Made by a program: the position numbers and the translations under genes. From NCBI RefSeq assembly GCF_019075875.1, contig NZ_JAHOOZ010000001.1:5796001-5860000 (forward strand): a stretch of 64,000 nt of DNA. Direction: 5' to 3'. Under the pieces are notes generated by a model, which was not told where the DNA came from, made no database searches, and saw only the letters and a list, made by a program, of their open reading frames with translations. Shown one piece after another: positions 28,105 to 36,259 of the stretch; the stretch's first letter is position 1; every line of letters starts with the position of its first letter. Source of the DNA: Novosphingobium sp. G106 (GTDB taxonomy: Bacteria; Pseudomonadota; Alphaproteobacteria; Sphingomonadales; Sphingomonadaceae).

Positions 28105-29283
28105 ATGCTTACCAACCTCCAGCAACAGCCCGCCGACGCGCTTCTTGCGCTGATCAAGCTCCACAACGCGGATCCGCGCGCCGACAAGATCGATCTCGGC
28201 GTCGGCGTCTACAAGACCGGACAGGGCGACACGCCCGTGTTCGCGTCGATCAAGGCGGCCGAGAAGAAGCTGGTCGAAACGCAGGAGACCAAAGCCTATC
28301 TCGGCCCCGAGGGCGACATGGGCTTCGTCACGGCGCTGATGCCTTACATCTTCGGCAAGGACGACCCGACGTTGGGTGGCCGGATCGAGGGCATGCAGAC
28401 CCCGGGCGGTACGGGCTCGCTGCGCCTGGCGCTAGCGGTGGTGAAGAAGGCGCAGGTCAAGCGCGTTTGGATGGGCGTGCCTTCGTGGCCGAACCACGCG
28501 CAGATCTGCGCCGATCTTGGTCTCGAGATGAAGACCTTCAACCACGCGACGCCCGAGGGCACGGCCGATATCGAGGCGTTCAGGGCGGCAGTCGCCGATG
28601 CTGAGGAAGGCGATGCCTTCCTGCTGCAGTCGTGCTGCCACAACCCGACGGGCATCGACTATACCAACGCCCACTGGGACGAGATCGCCGGTCTGCTGGC
28701 GGCGAAGAAGCTGCTGCCCGTGCTCGACCTCGCCTATCAGGGCCTCGGCATGGGCATGGAAGAGGACGCCTACGGCATGCGCCGCGTCCTCGTCTCGGTG
28801 CCCGAGGCGCTGATCGCCTACAGCAACGACAAGAACTTCGGCCTCTACCGCGACCGCGTCGGCGCCTTCTACATCATGGTGGGCGATGCCTCGCAGCTGA
28901 CCGCGGCGATGTCGAACGGTCATGCCCTGGCGCGTGCCAACTGGTCGCAGCCGCCCGATCATGGTGCGGCGGCGGTGCGGCTGGTGCTCGAGGACGAGGC
29001 GCTGACCCGGAACTGGCTCGACGAGCTCGACACGATGCGCGAGCGCATGCGCCAGGTCCGCGCCAAGCTGGCCGCGGCGGGCAAGGTCGGCGGTGTCGAC
29101 CTGACGCCGATCGGCGGGCAGAACGGCTTGTTCTCGATCATCCCCTTCACGCCCGAGCAGGTGCAGGCGATGCGCGAGAAGCACGGCATCTATTTCGCCG
29201 GTTCGGGCCGCATCAACGTCGCCGGCCTGACCACGGGCAATATCGACAAGTTCATCGCCGCCGTCGCGGACGTGACCGGCTGA
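28105..29283 (+). CDS. Aromatic amino acid aminotransferase (AspC/TyrB type)
   Basis: 392 residues of fold-type I, class Ia. NLGVGVYK-like DLGVGVYKTGQGDTP, QTPGGTGSLRLA, HNPTGIDYT, the PLP-lysine motif SNDKNFGLYRDRVGAF and the C-terminal FAGSGRINVAGLT with the substrate-carboxylate arginine are all in order. The lysine motif has ND where the family often has CS or FS before the Lys; the lysine itself is present. It transfers amino groups between aspartate, tyrosine or phenylalanine and 2-oxoglutarate. Stands alone, 62 bp after the receptor gene. Confidence 0.9.
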   Translation: MLTNLQQQPADALLALIKLHNADPRADKIDLGVGVYKTGQGDTPVFASIKAAEKKLVETQETKAYLGPEGDMGFVTALMPYIFGKDDPTLGGRIEGMQTPGGTGSLRLALAVVKKAQVKRVWMGVPSWPNHAQICADLGLEMKTFNHATPEGTADIEAFRAAVADAEEGDAFLLQSCCHNPTGIDYTNAHWDEIAGLLAAKKLLPVLDLAYQGLGMGMEEDAYGMRRVLVSVPEALIAYSNDKNFGLYRDRVGAFYIMVGDASQLTAAMSNGHALARANWSQPPDHGAAAVRLVLEDEALTRNWLDELDTMRERMRQVRAKLAAAGKVGGVDLTPIGGQNGLFSIIPFTPEQVQAMREKHGIYFAGSGRINVAGLTTGNIDKFIAAVADVTG

Positions 29284-29290
29284 TTTGGCT

Positions 29291-29320
29291 CCGAGGGCCG
29301 GCGATTGCGCCAGCCCTCGG
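29291..29320. terminator. Hairpin between convergent genes
   Basis: CCGAGGGC (29291-29298) pairs with GCCCTCGG (29313-29320); after one C-A mismatch GGCG pairs with CGCC around the tetraloop ATTG. It sits between the stops of the aminotransferase (29283) and the SDR gene (29332), which converge, so it can serve both strands. No T-run follows on either side. Confidence 0.55.
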
Positions 29321-29331
29321 ACCAAGCCCCG

Positions 29332-30045
29332 TCAGGCGGCGAAGCCGCCGTCGATCGTTTGGAAGGAGCCAGTGATGAAGCCGGCTTCCGGTCCCGCCAG
29401 GTAGGCCACCAGGCCCGCAATCTCGTCCGGCCGGCCGTGGCGCTTGATCGCCAGGAAGCTGTGCATCGTATCGGCCATCGGGCCGTCGGCCGGGTTCATG
29501 TCGGTATCGACGGGGCCGGGCTGCACGGCGTTGATCGTGATGCCGCGCGGACCGAAATCGCGCGCGAGCCCGCGAACCATGCCTTGCACCGCCGACTTCG
29601 TCAGCGCGTAGGCGGCGCCTCCGGCAAAGGGGATGCGATCGCCGTTGGTCGAACCGATCACGATGATACGCCCGCCATCGGGCATCTGGCGCGCCGCCTC
29701 GACCGCCGCGTGGTAGGGCGCGCGCACGTTGACGTCGATCATGTGGTCGATCGCGTCGGCATCGAGTTCGAGCGCATCGCCCAACACCAACGTACCAGCG
29801 TTGATCACCAGCACGTCCAGGCCGCCGCGCCCGCGCACGGTGTCGATCAGTTCCTGCCGGTTCGCCGCGTCCGAGCGGATCGCTTCTGACCCGGTCGACG
29901 CCGCCAGGTCGAGCGCGGCTTCGCGCGAGCCTGCATAAGTGAAGGCGACCTTGGCGCCATCGGCGCTGAGCCGCGAGACGATGGCAGCGCCGATGCCGCG
30001 GCTACCGCCGATGACGAGGACGTTCTTCCCTGCAAAATCGGTCAT
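29332..30045 (-). CDS. Short-chain dehydrogenase/reductase
   Basis: 237 residues from the ATG at 30045, behind AAGGAGC; the longer frame to 30090 is rejected because it would run through the operator region. NADP(H)-binding GGSRGIGAA, NAG motif VINAGTL, catalytic Ser in IVIGSTNGD and YALTKSAVQ (Tyr-x-x-x-Lys) make a complete classical SDR. The substrate is unknown. It is divergent from a TetR gene with two operator candidates between them, so it is probably under that repressor. Confidence 0.9.
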   Translation of the reverse strand: MTDFAGKNVLVIGGSRGIGAAIVSRLSADGAKVAFTYAGSREAALDLAASTGSEAIRSDAANRQELIDTVRGRGGLDVLVINAGTLVLGDALELDADAIDHMIDVNVRAPYHAAVEAARQMPDGGRIIVIGSTNGDRIPFAGGAAYALTKSAVQGMVRGLARDFGPRGITINAVQPGPVDTDMNPADGPMADTMHSFLAIKRHGRPDEIAGLVAYLAGPEAGFITGSFQTIDGGFAA

Positions 30046-30066
30046 TTCATGCTCCTTGGATAATCT

Positions 30067-30080
30067 GTAATGATCGCTAC
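30067..30080. promoter_or_regulatory. TetR operator candidate 1 (GTANNGATCNNTAC)
   Basis: GTAATGATCGCTAC, a 14-bp imperfect palindrome fitting GTANNGATCNNTAC, in the promoter region of the SDR gene, about 22 bp upstream of its start. The same pattern recurs at 30115-30128. The symmetry and length suit a TetR dimer site. Confidence 0.6.
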
Positions 30081-30114
30081 ATAAACGCATACGAAGATCG
30101 ATTCAAGGATTAAT

Positions 30115-30128
30115 GTAGTGATCGATAC
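30115..30128. promoter_or_regulatory. TetR operator candidate 2, over the tetR start
   Basis: GTAGTGATCGATAC, the second GTANNGATCNNTAC palindrome, 48 bp from the first. It spans the GTG start codon of the TetR gene (30118), so binding would repress the regulator itself while site 1 represses the SDR gene. Confidence 0.6.
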
Positions 30129-30714
30129 AAAAAAGGTCGAACGGCCGCGCGGACGCCCCCGGACCTTCGATGTCGAAGGCGCGCTGGGGACCGCGCAGCG
30201 GCTGTTCCATGAGCGCGGCTATGACGGCGTCAGCCTGAGCAACCTGACTGACGCGCTGGGCATCAATCCGCCCAGCTTCTACGCCGCGTTCGGCAGCAAG
30301 GCGGCGCTGTTCGACAAAGTGCTCGAACGGTACGCCGGTTCTGCCTTGCCGCTGGAGGATATTCTCCGGCCGGGCCGAAACGTGCCCGAAGCTCTGACCG
30401 AGCTGCTTACCGCGGCGGCCAGCATCTACGTGGCGAACCCGCTGGAGGCCGGCTGCCTCGTCATCGAAGCGGCCCGGTCCTCGCCCGATGCGGACGGCGC
30501 AGTCGCGGCGCGGCAATACCGCGCGGCGACGCTTCAGCGCATCAGGGACTACATAGCGCTGGAAAGACCGGCGGTGGCAGACCGCCTCGCCGACTTCGTC
30601 GACCTGACGATGTCGGGCATGTCAGCGAGCGCGCGCGAAGGCTGGTCCGAAGCGCGGATGCAGGACATGGCGGCTATGGCTTCGACGGCCATCGACGCAG
30701 CCTGGCGATCCTAG
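30118..30714 (+). CDS. TetR-family regulator
   Basis: 198 residues from a GTG at 30118. N-terminal helix-turn-helix: GRPRTFDVEGALGTAQRLF, then GYDGVSLSNLTDALGINPPS and FYAAFGSKAALFDKVLERYA. The C-terminal ligand domain has a helix-rich AARSSPDADGAVAARQYRAA. Divergent from the SDR gene; two 14-bp palindromes lie between, one over its own start codon. The likely role is repression of the SDR gene until an inducer (perhaps an aldehyde or ketone substrate) binds. Confidence 0.9.
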   Translation: MIDTKKVERPRGRPRTFDVEGALGTAQRLFHERGYDGVSLSNLTDALGINPPSFYAAFGSKAALFDKVLERYAGSALPLEDILRPGRNVPEALTELLTAAASIYVANPLEAGCLVIEAARSSPDADGAVAARQYRAATLQRIRDYIALERPAVADRLADFVDLTMSGMSASAREGWSEARMQDMAAMASTAIDAAWRS

Positions 30715-30720
30715 CCGGGC

Positions 30721-31338
30721 TTATCCGCGCAGGCTCTGCATCCGCTTGAGGTAGCGCGCCAGCACGTCGATCTCGAGGTTTACCTGGGCACCCGCGGCCA
30801 GCGCGCCGAGCGTTGTCACTTCCGAAGTGTGCGGGATGATGTTGAGCATGAAGTGACAGCTGCCGTCGGCCTGGTCGGCGACGTCGTTCACGGTCAGCGA
30901 GACGCCGTCAACCGTGATCGAGCCCTTGGGCGCGAGGTAGGGCGCCAGCGCATGCGGCGCGGCGATGGTAACGCGGTGCGAATCGCCTTGGGGAAGGACC
31001 TCGACCACCGTGCCCACCCCGTCGACGTGGCCGGTGACGATATGCCCGCCGAGCTCGTCGCCGAGCTTGAGCGCCGGCTCCAGGTTGAGCCGGCTACCCA
31101 CGTCCCAGCGGCCGGGGACGGTGCAGGCCACTGTCTCGCCCGAGATGTCGACCGCGAACCAGGCGTCACCCGCGACGCCGCCCTTGTCGACCACGGTCAG
31201 GCAGGTGCCCGAACAGGCGATCGAGGCGCCCATGGCGATCCCGGCGGGATCGAAGGGGCAGGAGATGACCGCGCGCAGGTCCCCCTGCTGGCGGGCTTCG
31301 CGGATCGTGCCGAGAGCGGTGACTATGCCGGTGAACAT
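30721..31338 (-). CDS. ribE: Riboflavin synthase alpha subunit
   Basis: 205 residues from the ATG at 31338. The start MFTGIVTALGTIREARQQG and the two repeated lumazine-binding domains (MGASIACSGTCLTVVDKG in the first, GSITVDGVSLTVNDV in the second; TGHVDGVG between) are characteristic. It converts two 6,7-dimethyl-8-ribityllumazine to riboflavin. It overlaps the 3' end of ribD by 16 bp, so the two are coupled. A longer frame extending to 31608 lies in ribD and is not coding. Confidence 0.95.
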   Translation of the reverse strand: MFTGIVTALGTIREARQQGDLRAVISCPFDPAGIAMGASIACSGTCLTVVDKGGVAGDAWFAVDISGETVACTVPGRWDVGSRLNLEPALKLGDELGGHIVTGHVDGVGTVVEVLPQGDSHRVTIAAPHALAPYLAPKGSITVDGVSLTVNDVADQADGSCHFMLNIIPHTSEVTTLGALAAGAQVNLEIDVLARYLKRMQSLRG

Positions 31339-32297
31339 GGGAGGGCCTCGTACACTTCGAGGGTGTCGCTGCCAAGCTGGCGACGGTCGGCGAGACGCCA
31401 TTTGCCGTGTGCTTCGGCGAGCGAGCTGAGCCCGATGTCGCCGACCGTGGGCATGCCGCCGCCGATGACGATCGGCGCGCGGTAGAGTAGCAGTCGGTCG
31501 ACCAGCCCGGCAGCGAGGAAGGCGGTGGCGGTCTGCGCCCCCCCTTCGACGAAGAGGTACTGCACACCCATGTCCGAAACGGCTTCGGGCGAGGGCAGGG
31601 CGCACCAACCGTCGGGCGCTTCACCACGCGTCAGCACCCAGCGTTCGGGGCTGCGGTCTCCGAGCCCCGGCAGCCGCACGTCGAGCCGCGGCGTATCGGC
31701 GCGCAGTGTGCCGCCGCCGACGAGGATCGCATCGGCGCGCGCGCGCATCGCATGGGTGTGGGCGCGCGCCGCATCGCCGGTGATCCACTGGCTCTGGCCG
31801 TTCGCCAGTGCGATGCAGCCGTCGAGCGAGGTGGCCAGCTTCAGCGTCACGTGCGGGCGTTTCCGGGTGCGCTGCGACAGGTATCCGGCAAGGCTCAAGT
31901 CGACTTGAGGTATTGCCAGAAGCTCGCTGACGATACCCGCGGCACGCATCTTGGCGAGGCCTTCGCCGGCCGTCCGCGGGTCCGGGTCCTGGGCGCCGAC
32001 GACGACTCGGGCGAGCCCCGAAGCGGCGACCAGCGCGGCGCAGGCGGGGCCGCGCGGGCTCTCGTGAGCGCAGGGTTCGAGCGTCACGTAAAGCGTTGCA
32101 CCCTTGGCCGCCGCGCCGGCCGTTGCGAGCGCCATCGCTTCGGCATGGGGCCGGCCGCCAGGTTGGGTCCAGCCGCGGCCGACCACGCGTCCGTCATTGA
32201 CGATCACCGCGCCGACGGCGGGATTGGGCCGGCTCAGCGGCAGGCCACGCGCCGCCACGCTCGCGGCCGCAGCCAGCCAGCGCGCGTCGTCGCTCAC
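31323..32297 (-). CDS. ribD: Bifunctional riboflavin biosynthesis deaminase/reductase RibD
   Basis: 324 residues. N-terminal deaminase domain with zinc ligands in PHAEAMAL (HAE) and TLEPCAHESPRGPAC (PC..C); C-terminal reductase domain with VTLKLATSLDGCIAL, SQWITGDAAR, ADAILVGGGTLRADTP and LFVEGGAQTATAFLA. It performs steps two and three of riboflavin synthesis. The ATG overlaps the stop of the upstream membrane protein gene (ATGA, 32294-32297) and its end overlaps ribE. No FMN riboswitch space precedes it. Confidence 0.95.
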   Translation of the reverse strand: MSDDARWLAAAASVAARGLPLSRPNPAVGAVIVNDGRVVGRGWTQPGGRPHAEAMALATAGAAAKGATLYVTLEPCAHESPRGPACAALVAASGLARVVVGAQDPDPRTAGEGLAKMRAAGIVSELLAIPQVDLSLAGYLSQRTRKRPHVTLKLATSLDGCIALANGQSQWITGDAARAHTHAMRARADAILVGGGTLRADTPRLDVRLPGLGDRSPERWVLTRGEAPDGWCALPSPEAVSDMGVQYLFVEGGAQTATAFLAAGLVDRLLLYRAPIVIGGGMPTVGDIGLSSLAEAHGKWRLADRRQLGSDTLEVYEALPCSPA

Positions 32298-32761
32298 TTG
32301 GCCGGACTATCCTTGGTCGGTGCCTGCGGTTGAACCGCCGCCTTCTCGCGCGCCGCCTCCGCTGCCTGGTCGGCCTTGGCCTTCTTGGCGATGGCGTCGA
32401 CGTCCATGCCGGTGGCGCGGCCGAGCGCCATGTACATCTGCTTCACGTCTTCCTCGCGCCTGGCCTGTTCGGCGGCGAGGCGTTCCTTGCGCTTCTGGTT
32501 GGCGATGTTCGAAGCGATGATCTCGTCCTCGGTGCGGTGCGGGTCCCAGACGGTGATGTAGGTGATCTCGGGCGGCTTCGGCTTCCCGCGCCCACCTTCG
32601 TTCCACATCACCGAGAACACCGCGACAGTGCAGATGGCGGCGGCGACGCCGATGCGCCAGCGGTTGTCGCCGGCCTGGCGGACGACTTCCATGAAGTCCT
32701 CGACCATGCCGCGTGGGCTGCTGACGTTGCGCAGGAAACTACGGGAGCGAATGAGGGCCAT
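32294..32761 (-). CDS. Hypothetical membrane protein of the rib operon
   Basis: 155 residues. One membrane segment, about residues 36-53 (WRIGVAAAICTVAVFSVMWN). The C-terminal part is a charged, probably coiled-coil region rich in Ala, Glu, Lys (NQKRKERLAAEQARREEDVK) ending in PTKDSPAK. It conserves EITYITVWDPHRTEDEIIAS, a motif I associate only with unnamed sphingomonad proteins. Overlap with ribD by 4 bp shows co-translation. Function unknown. Confidence 0.75.
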   Translation of the reverse strand: MALIRSRSFLRNVSSPRGMVEDFMEVVRQAGDNRWRIGVAAAICTVAVFSVMWNEGGRGKPKPPEITYITVWDPHRTEDEIIASNIANQKRKERLAAEQARREEDVKQMYMALGRATGMDVDAIAKKAKADQAAEAAREKAAVQPQAPTKDSPAK

Positions 32762-32793
32762 CGCCGCTAGATAGGCGAGCTTGGCCGCTTTCG

Positions 32794-33519
32794 CTAGCCG
32801 AAGGACGAATAGAGCCCGCGGCCTTCGCGTTTCAGCCAGGCGTTCGCCTGGTCAAGGTTGCCTTCGAACAGTTCGCCCAGCAACGAGTGGAACCGCGGGC
32901 TGTGGTCGAAATGGACGAGATGCGCGACTTCGTGCGCGACGACCGAGCGGCGTACGAAGTCCGGCGCCATCACCAGCCTCCAGTTGATCCGGATCGCCCC
33001 GTCGGGCCCGCAGGAGCCCCAGCGGCGGCGTGCATTGGACAGCGCCAGCTTGGGCGCGGCGCGGCCGGCGCGCGCGCAGTAGAAGGTCAGGTCATCGGCC
33101 AGCAGCGCGCGCGCCTCGGCCTCGAGCCAGCGCTTGAGCCGCGCCTGTAGCGATTCGACCGGACCGCCGATGCGGATCGCGCCGTTGGCGAGTTCGGGCT
33201 TGCGACGGCCTTGCAGCGTGTGGTCGATCCGCAGTGTCTCGCCGCGATAGCGTATGACGCCGCCCGCCTCGGGCACCTGGGCCTTGGGCATGGCGGCGAT
33301 CTGCTCGGCGAGCCAGTCGCGGCGCGAGCGGGCGAAGGCCAGGGCCTCGGCGGTGCGGCCCCAGCGCGGCAGCGAAAGACGCACCTCGCTGCCGTCCGGC
33401 GCGACGCGCATGGTCATGCGGCGCGCATTGCTCAGCCGGCGGATGACGATCGGCAGGACATGTCCGTCGATCTCGATGACCGGCACCTCGCGCGGGTTGC
33501 GCTTGAGCCAGTCAATCAT
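32794..33519 (-). CDS. YgjP-like zinc metallopeptidase
   Basis: 241 residues from the ATG at 33519. The C-terminal zinc site is VVAHEVAHLVHFDHSPRF (HExxH plus a third His), preceded by RRRWGSCGPDGAIRINWRLV, the YgjP/DUF45 signature. The E. coli homologue has been reported as a UTP pyrophosphatase, but others are treated as SprT-like peptidases, so the substrate is open. The start overlaps the upstream YcgN-like gene by 8 bp; the rib-operon membrane protein follows after 32 bp. Confidence 0.9.
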   Translation of the reverse strand: MIDWLKRNPREVPVIEIDGHVLPIVIRRLSNARRMTMRVAPDGSEVRLSLPRWGRTAEALAFARSRRDWLAEQIAAMPKAQVPEAGGVIRYRGETLRIDHTLQGRRKPELANGAIRIGGPVESLQARLKRWLEAEARALLADDLTFYCARAGRAAPKLALSNARRRWGSCGPDGAIRINWRLVMAPDFVRRSVVAHEVAHLVHFDHSPRFHSLLGELFEGNLDQANAWLKREGRGLYSSFG

Positions 33520-33976
33520 CCCGGTCCTCGGCATCGTAGTCTTCCGAGGGCCAGACGATGTGGTGTTCGAGCGGACCGGCGACGTCCTCGCTGACCGCCT
33601 TGCCGACGACCGAGGCACCCGCGCGGTGGACGGCGTCGCGGTCGCCGCTGATCAGATAGTGCCAGGCGGGCAGCGGCTCGTCGGCCGCGCGCAGGCGATA
33701 GGCGCAGGTGTCGGGCAGCCATTCGAGCGTGCCGGCGAGGCGCGGGGTCAGCCGCAGGCAATCGGGCACGAAGGCGCGGCGGTGCTTGTAGTCCTTACAC
33801 TGCGCGGACTTGAGGTCGAGCAGCTTGCAGGCGACGTTGGTGGGGTAGACGTCGCCGGTGTCCTCGTCCTCGACCTTGTGCAGGCAGCATTTGCCGCAGC
33901 CGTCGCAGAGCGCTTCCCATTCGGCGCGCGACAGGGAAGCGAGCGGGCGCTCCCAGAACTTGTCTACTTCACCCAT
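33512..33976 (-). CDS. YcgN-family cysteine cluster protein (UPF0260)
   Basis: 154 residues. FWERPLASLSRAEWEALCDG, then CGKCCLHKVEDEDTG, DVYPTNVACKLLDLKSAQCK and PDTCAYRLRA place the conserved cysteines of the UPF0260/YcgN family (CxxCxxCC-type cluster plus two more), probably binding a metal or Fe-S centre. The family function is not known. Overlap on both sides (13 bp with the SCO gene, 8 bp with the YgjP-like gene) marks a compact operon. Confidence 0.9.
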   Translation of the reverse strand: MGEVDKFWERPLASLSRAEWEALCDGCGKCCLHKVEDEDTGDVYPTNVACKLLDLKSAQCKDYKHRRAFVPDCLRLTPRLAGTLEWLPDTCAYRLRAADEPLPAWHYLISGDRDAVHRAGASVVGKAVSEDVAGPLEHHIVWPSEDYDAEDRDD

Positions 33977-34578
33977 TTCGCCAGTTCCGCCGCAACGTCC
34001 TGCGGCGTCTTGTCGACGGGCAGCATGGCGATCGGCTCGCCCTTGGGGCCCATCAGGTAGGCGATGCGGCTGTGGTCCATCAGGTAGCCGCCGGGGGTCT
34101 CGTTGCCCTTGGCGTGATAGATCGCGAAGCTCTTGGCCGCGGCATCGATCTGCGCCTGAGTACCGGTCAGGCCCAGGAGCTGCGGCGAGAAGGCCGCGGC
34201 GAACTCGCCGACCACCTTAGGCGTGTCGCGCGCCGGGTCGATCGTGATGAAGATCGGCTGGACCTTCTTCGCCGGCCCGGGCGAAGCTTTCTCGAACAGT
34301 GCATAGCCCTGCATCATCTTCTGCACGTCCATCGGACAGGCATCGGGGCAGAAGGAGTAACCGAAATAGACGATCCGATAGCGGCCGGCGAAATCGTCCC
34401 AGCGGACCGGACGGTTCGCTTTGTCGACCAGGGTGAATGGCCCGCCGATCGCGGCGCCTTCGAGCGGCGGGCGTTCGGCGGCCGGCTGGTTCGCGGGGCC
34501 GCCGCAGGCGACGAGCAGCAGGGGCAGGAAAAGTGAGTTCAGAACACGAAAAGGGTTGGTCATGGCGCGGCGGTTCAT
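33964..34578 (-). CDS. SCO1/SenC-family copper-binding lipoprotein
   Basis: 204 residues (or 199 from the second ATG). A lipoprotein signal (LLLVACGG, Cys at 25) is followed by a thioredoxin-like fold with the copper ligands C77 and C81 (YSFCPDACP) and H169 (MDHSRIAYL). The family delivers copper to the CuA centre of cytochrome c oxidase or acts as a thiol reductase for it. First gene of the six-gene minus-strand operon; an ankyrin gene starts divergently 82 bp away. Confidence 0.92.
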   Translation of the reverse strand: MNRRAMTNPFRVLNSLFLPLLLVACGGPANQPAAERPPLEGAAIGGPFTLVDKANRPVRWDDFAGRYRIVYFGYSFCPDACPMDVQKMMQGYALFEKASPGPAKKVQPIFITIDPARDTPKVVGEFAAAFSPQLLGLTGTQAQIDAAAKSFAIYHAKGNETPGGYLMDHSRIAYLMGPKGEPIAMLPVDKTPQDVAAELAKWVK

Positions 34579-34659
34579 GCTCTGCTAAACCGCGCTTCGC
34601 AAGGAGGAGTTGCCGCAAGCCTGTGGGCTTGAAGGCGACGCTCAACAGGAGGTACTCGG

Positions 34660-35295
34660 GTGATCAAGGCAGGCAAGTGGCGGACCGGGGTGCTGCGCAT
34701 CCTCGTTACGCTGCTGGCGGGGGCGGTTCTGACCGCGAGCCCCGCGCAGGCGCAATTTTCGGCGGGATGGAAGTTTCTCGAAGCGGTTCGCAAGAAGGAC
34801 GGCACCAAGGTCGAGGAAGCGCTGAACGAGCCGGGATCGACTATCGTCAACACCCGCGACGTGACCACCGGACGGACCGCGCTGCACATCGTTACCGAGC
34901 GCCGCGACTTGACCTGGATGTCCTTCCTGATCGGTCGGGGCGCCAATGTGAACCTGCGCGATGCCCAGGGCGTGACGCCGCTGCAACTCGCTTCCAACCT
35001 CGGCTTCATCGAGGGCATCGAACTGCTGGTTGAGAGCAAGGCGCGGATCGACGATCCCAACGACGCCGGCGAGACGCCGCTGATCTCGGCGGTGCACCGA
35101 CGCAATACCGAGATGGCGCGTATCCTGCTCAAGGCCGGCGCCGATCCCGACCGCAAGGACAATTCTGGACGCTCGGCGCGCGACTATGCCACGCTCGACG
35201 GGGCAGCCGGGGGCATGCTCGCCGAGATCCAGGCCAGTGCCAAGCCGGCGAGCCAGCGGCCCGGCAGCGGGCGCGTCTATGGGCCTTCGTTCTGA
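34660..35295 (+). CDS. Secreted ankyrin-repeat protein
   Basis: 211 residues from a GTG at 34660 behind AGGAGG. Signal peptide 1-32 (ending SPAQAQ). Four ankyrin-type units: TGRTALHIVTERRDLTWMSF, QGVTPLQLASNLGFIEGIEL, AGETPLISAVHRRNTEMARI and SGRSARDYATLDG. The export signal places it in the periplasm or outside; ankyrins bind proteins, but the partner is unknown. The gene ends 4 bp before COQ9. Confidence 0.85.
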   Translation: MIKAGKWRTGVLRILVTLLAGAVLTASPAQAQFSAGWKFLEAVRKKDGTKVEEALNEPGSTIVNTRDVTTGRTALHIVTERRDLTWMSFLIGRGANVNLRDAQGVTPLQLASNLGFIEGIELLVESKARIDDPNDAGETPLISAVHRRNTEMARILLKAGADPDRKDNSGRSARDYATLDGAAGGMLAEIQASAKPASQRPGSGRVYGPSF

Positions 35296-35299
35296 CGCC

Positions 35300-35959
35300 A
35301 TGACCGCTACCGACGATCTAACCGTCGAGGAGCTTCGGCTCGAACTCGCCCCGCGGATTGCCGCGGCGGCGGTGTTCGATGGCTGGAGCGCCGAGGCGGT
35401 TGCCGCCGCTGCTGCCGAAACTGGCGTCGATCCGCATGTCGCCGCCTATGCCTTTTCCGGCGGGGCGATGGACATGATCGGTGCCTGGATCGGCCATGTC
35501 GACGCCGCGATGGAACGTGAGCTGCCCGCGGAAACGCTAGCGGCGATGCCAGTGCACAAGCGCGTGCGCCGTCTGCTGCAGTTCCGTCTGGGCGCGATTA
35601 CCGGGCAGGAGGAAGCGCTGCGCCGCGCACTGGCGATCATGGCCATGCCGCAGAATGCGCGCCGATCGCTGCGGCTCGGCTGGGAAAGCGCCGACGCCAT
35701 GTGGCGGCTCGCTGGCGATACGGCGACCGACTATAACCACTATACCAAGCGCGCGATCCTGGCCGGGGTCTATGTCGCGACGCTGGCGATCTTCGTCGAC
35801 GACAAGAGCGAGGACAAGGCCGACACTTTCGCCTTCCTCGATCGCCGGCTCGCCGGGGTGGGGCGCTTCGAAAAGGCCAAGGCGCAGCTCATGGGCAATG
35901 GCGAGGAGCGGCCCAGCCTGGTGCGCTTCCTCGGGCGGCTGCGCTACCCGGCGCGCTAG
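35300..35959 (+). CDS. COQ9-family protein (ubiquinone biosynthesis)
   Basis: 219 residues from the ATG at 35300; a longer frame to 35186 overlaps the ankyrin gene. Helical, TetR-like fold: LELAPRIAAAAVFDGWSAEA, AYAFSGGAMDMIGAWIGHVD, then WESADAMWRLAGDTATDYNH YTKRAILAGVY in two parts, the COQ9 core including DxxxYTKR. In eukaryotes COQ9 binds the lipid intermediate and aids COQ7 hydroxylation; the bacterial family is assumed to do likewise. It lies between the ankyrin gene and feoAB. Confidence 0.85.
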   Translation: MTATDDLTVEELRLELAPRIAAAAVFDGWSAEAVAAAAAETGVDPHVAAYAFSGGAMDMIGAWIGHVDAAMERELPAETLAAMPVHKRVRRLLQFRLGAITGQEEALRRALAIMAMPQNARRSLRLGWESADAMWRLAGDTATDYNHYTKRAILAGVYVATLAIFVDDKSEDKADTFAFLDRRLAGVGRFEKAKAQLMGNGEERPSLVRFLGRLRYPAR

Positions 35960-35972
35960 GCGCCAGTTTCTA

Positions 35973-35989
35973 TTGCGAACCAGTTGCAA
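35973..35989. promoter_or_regulatory. Fur-like dyad upstream of feoA
   Basis: TTGCGAACCAGTTGCAA: TTGC pairs with GCAA and AAC with GTT around a centre of CA, with one base offset. It ends 29 bp before the feoA ATG, a good place for iron-dependent repression. Similarity to alphaproteobacterial Fur-type boxes is only by eye. Confidence 0.35.
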
Positions 35990-36018
35990 ATACCCCGGCA
36001 ATCTGGCAGCGGTGGGCG

Positions 36019-36258
36019 ATGACGCTTGATCTACTTCCCATCGGGCAGCGCGCGCGCATCGTCGCGGTCGACTGGTCGCTGCTCGTCGACGAGGAAGCGC
36101 AGCGTCTGCGCGCGCTCGGCATCGACGAGGGCGCGCGGATCGCCGTCTCGCACCGCGGCGTGTTCGGTGGCCGCGACCCGATCTCGATCATGATCGGCCG
36201 CATGACCGTGGCGCTTCGCCGGGTGCACGCCCAGGCGATGCAGGTCGAGGCGATCTGA
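36019..36258 (+). CDS. feoA: Ferrous iron transport protein A
   Basis: 79 residues, SH3-like FeoA fold: DLLPIGQRARIVAVDWS, RLRALGIDEGARIAVSHRG and DPISIMIGRMTVALRRVHAQ. FeoA is a small cytoplasmic partner that modulates FeoB. The stop is one base before the GTG of feoB. A Fur-like dyad precedes it. Confidence 0.9.
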   Translation: MTLDLLPIGQRARIVAVDWSLLVDEEAQRLRALGIDEGARIAVSHRGVFGGRDPISIMIGRMTVALRRVHAQAMQVEAI

Positions 36259-36259
36259 A

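Noticed and set aside
32298..32793. FMN riboswitch before ribD
   Set aside because: ribD overlaps the upstream gene, and only 32 bp separate that gene from the YgjP-like gene; there is no room for an RFN element.
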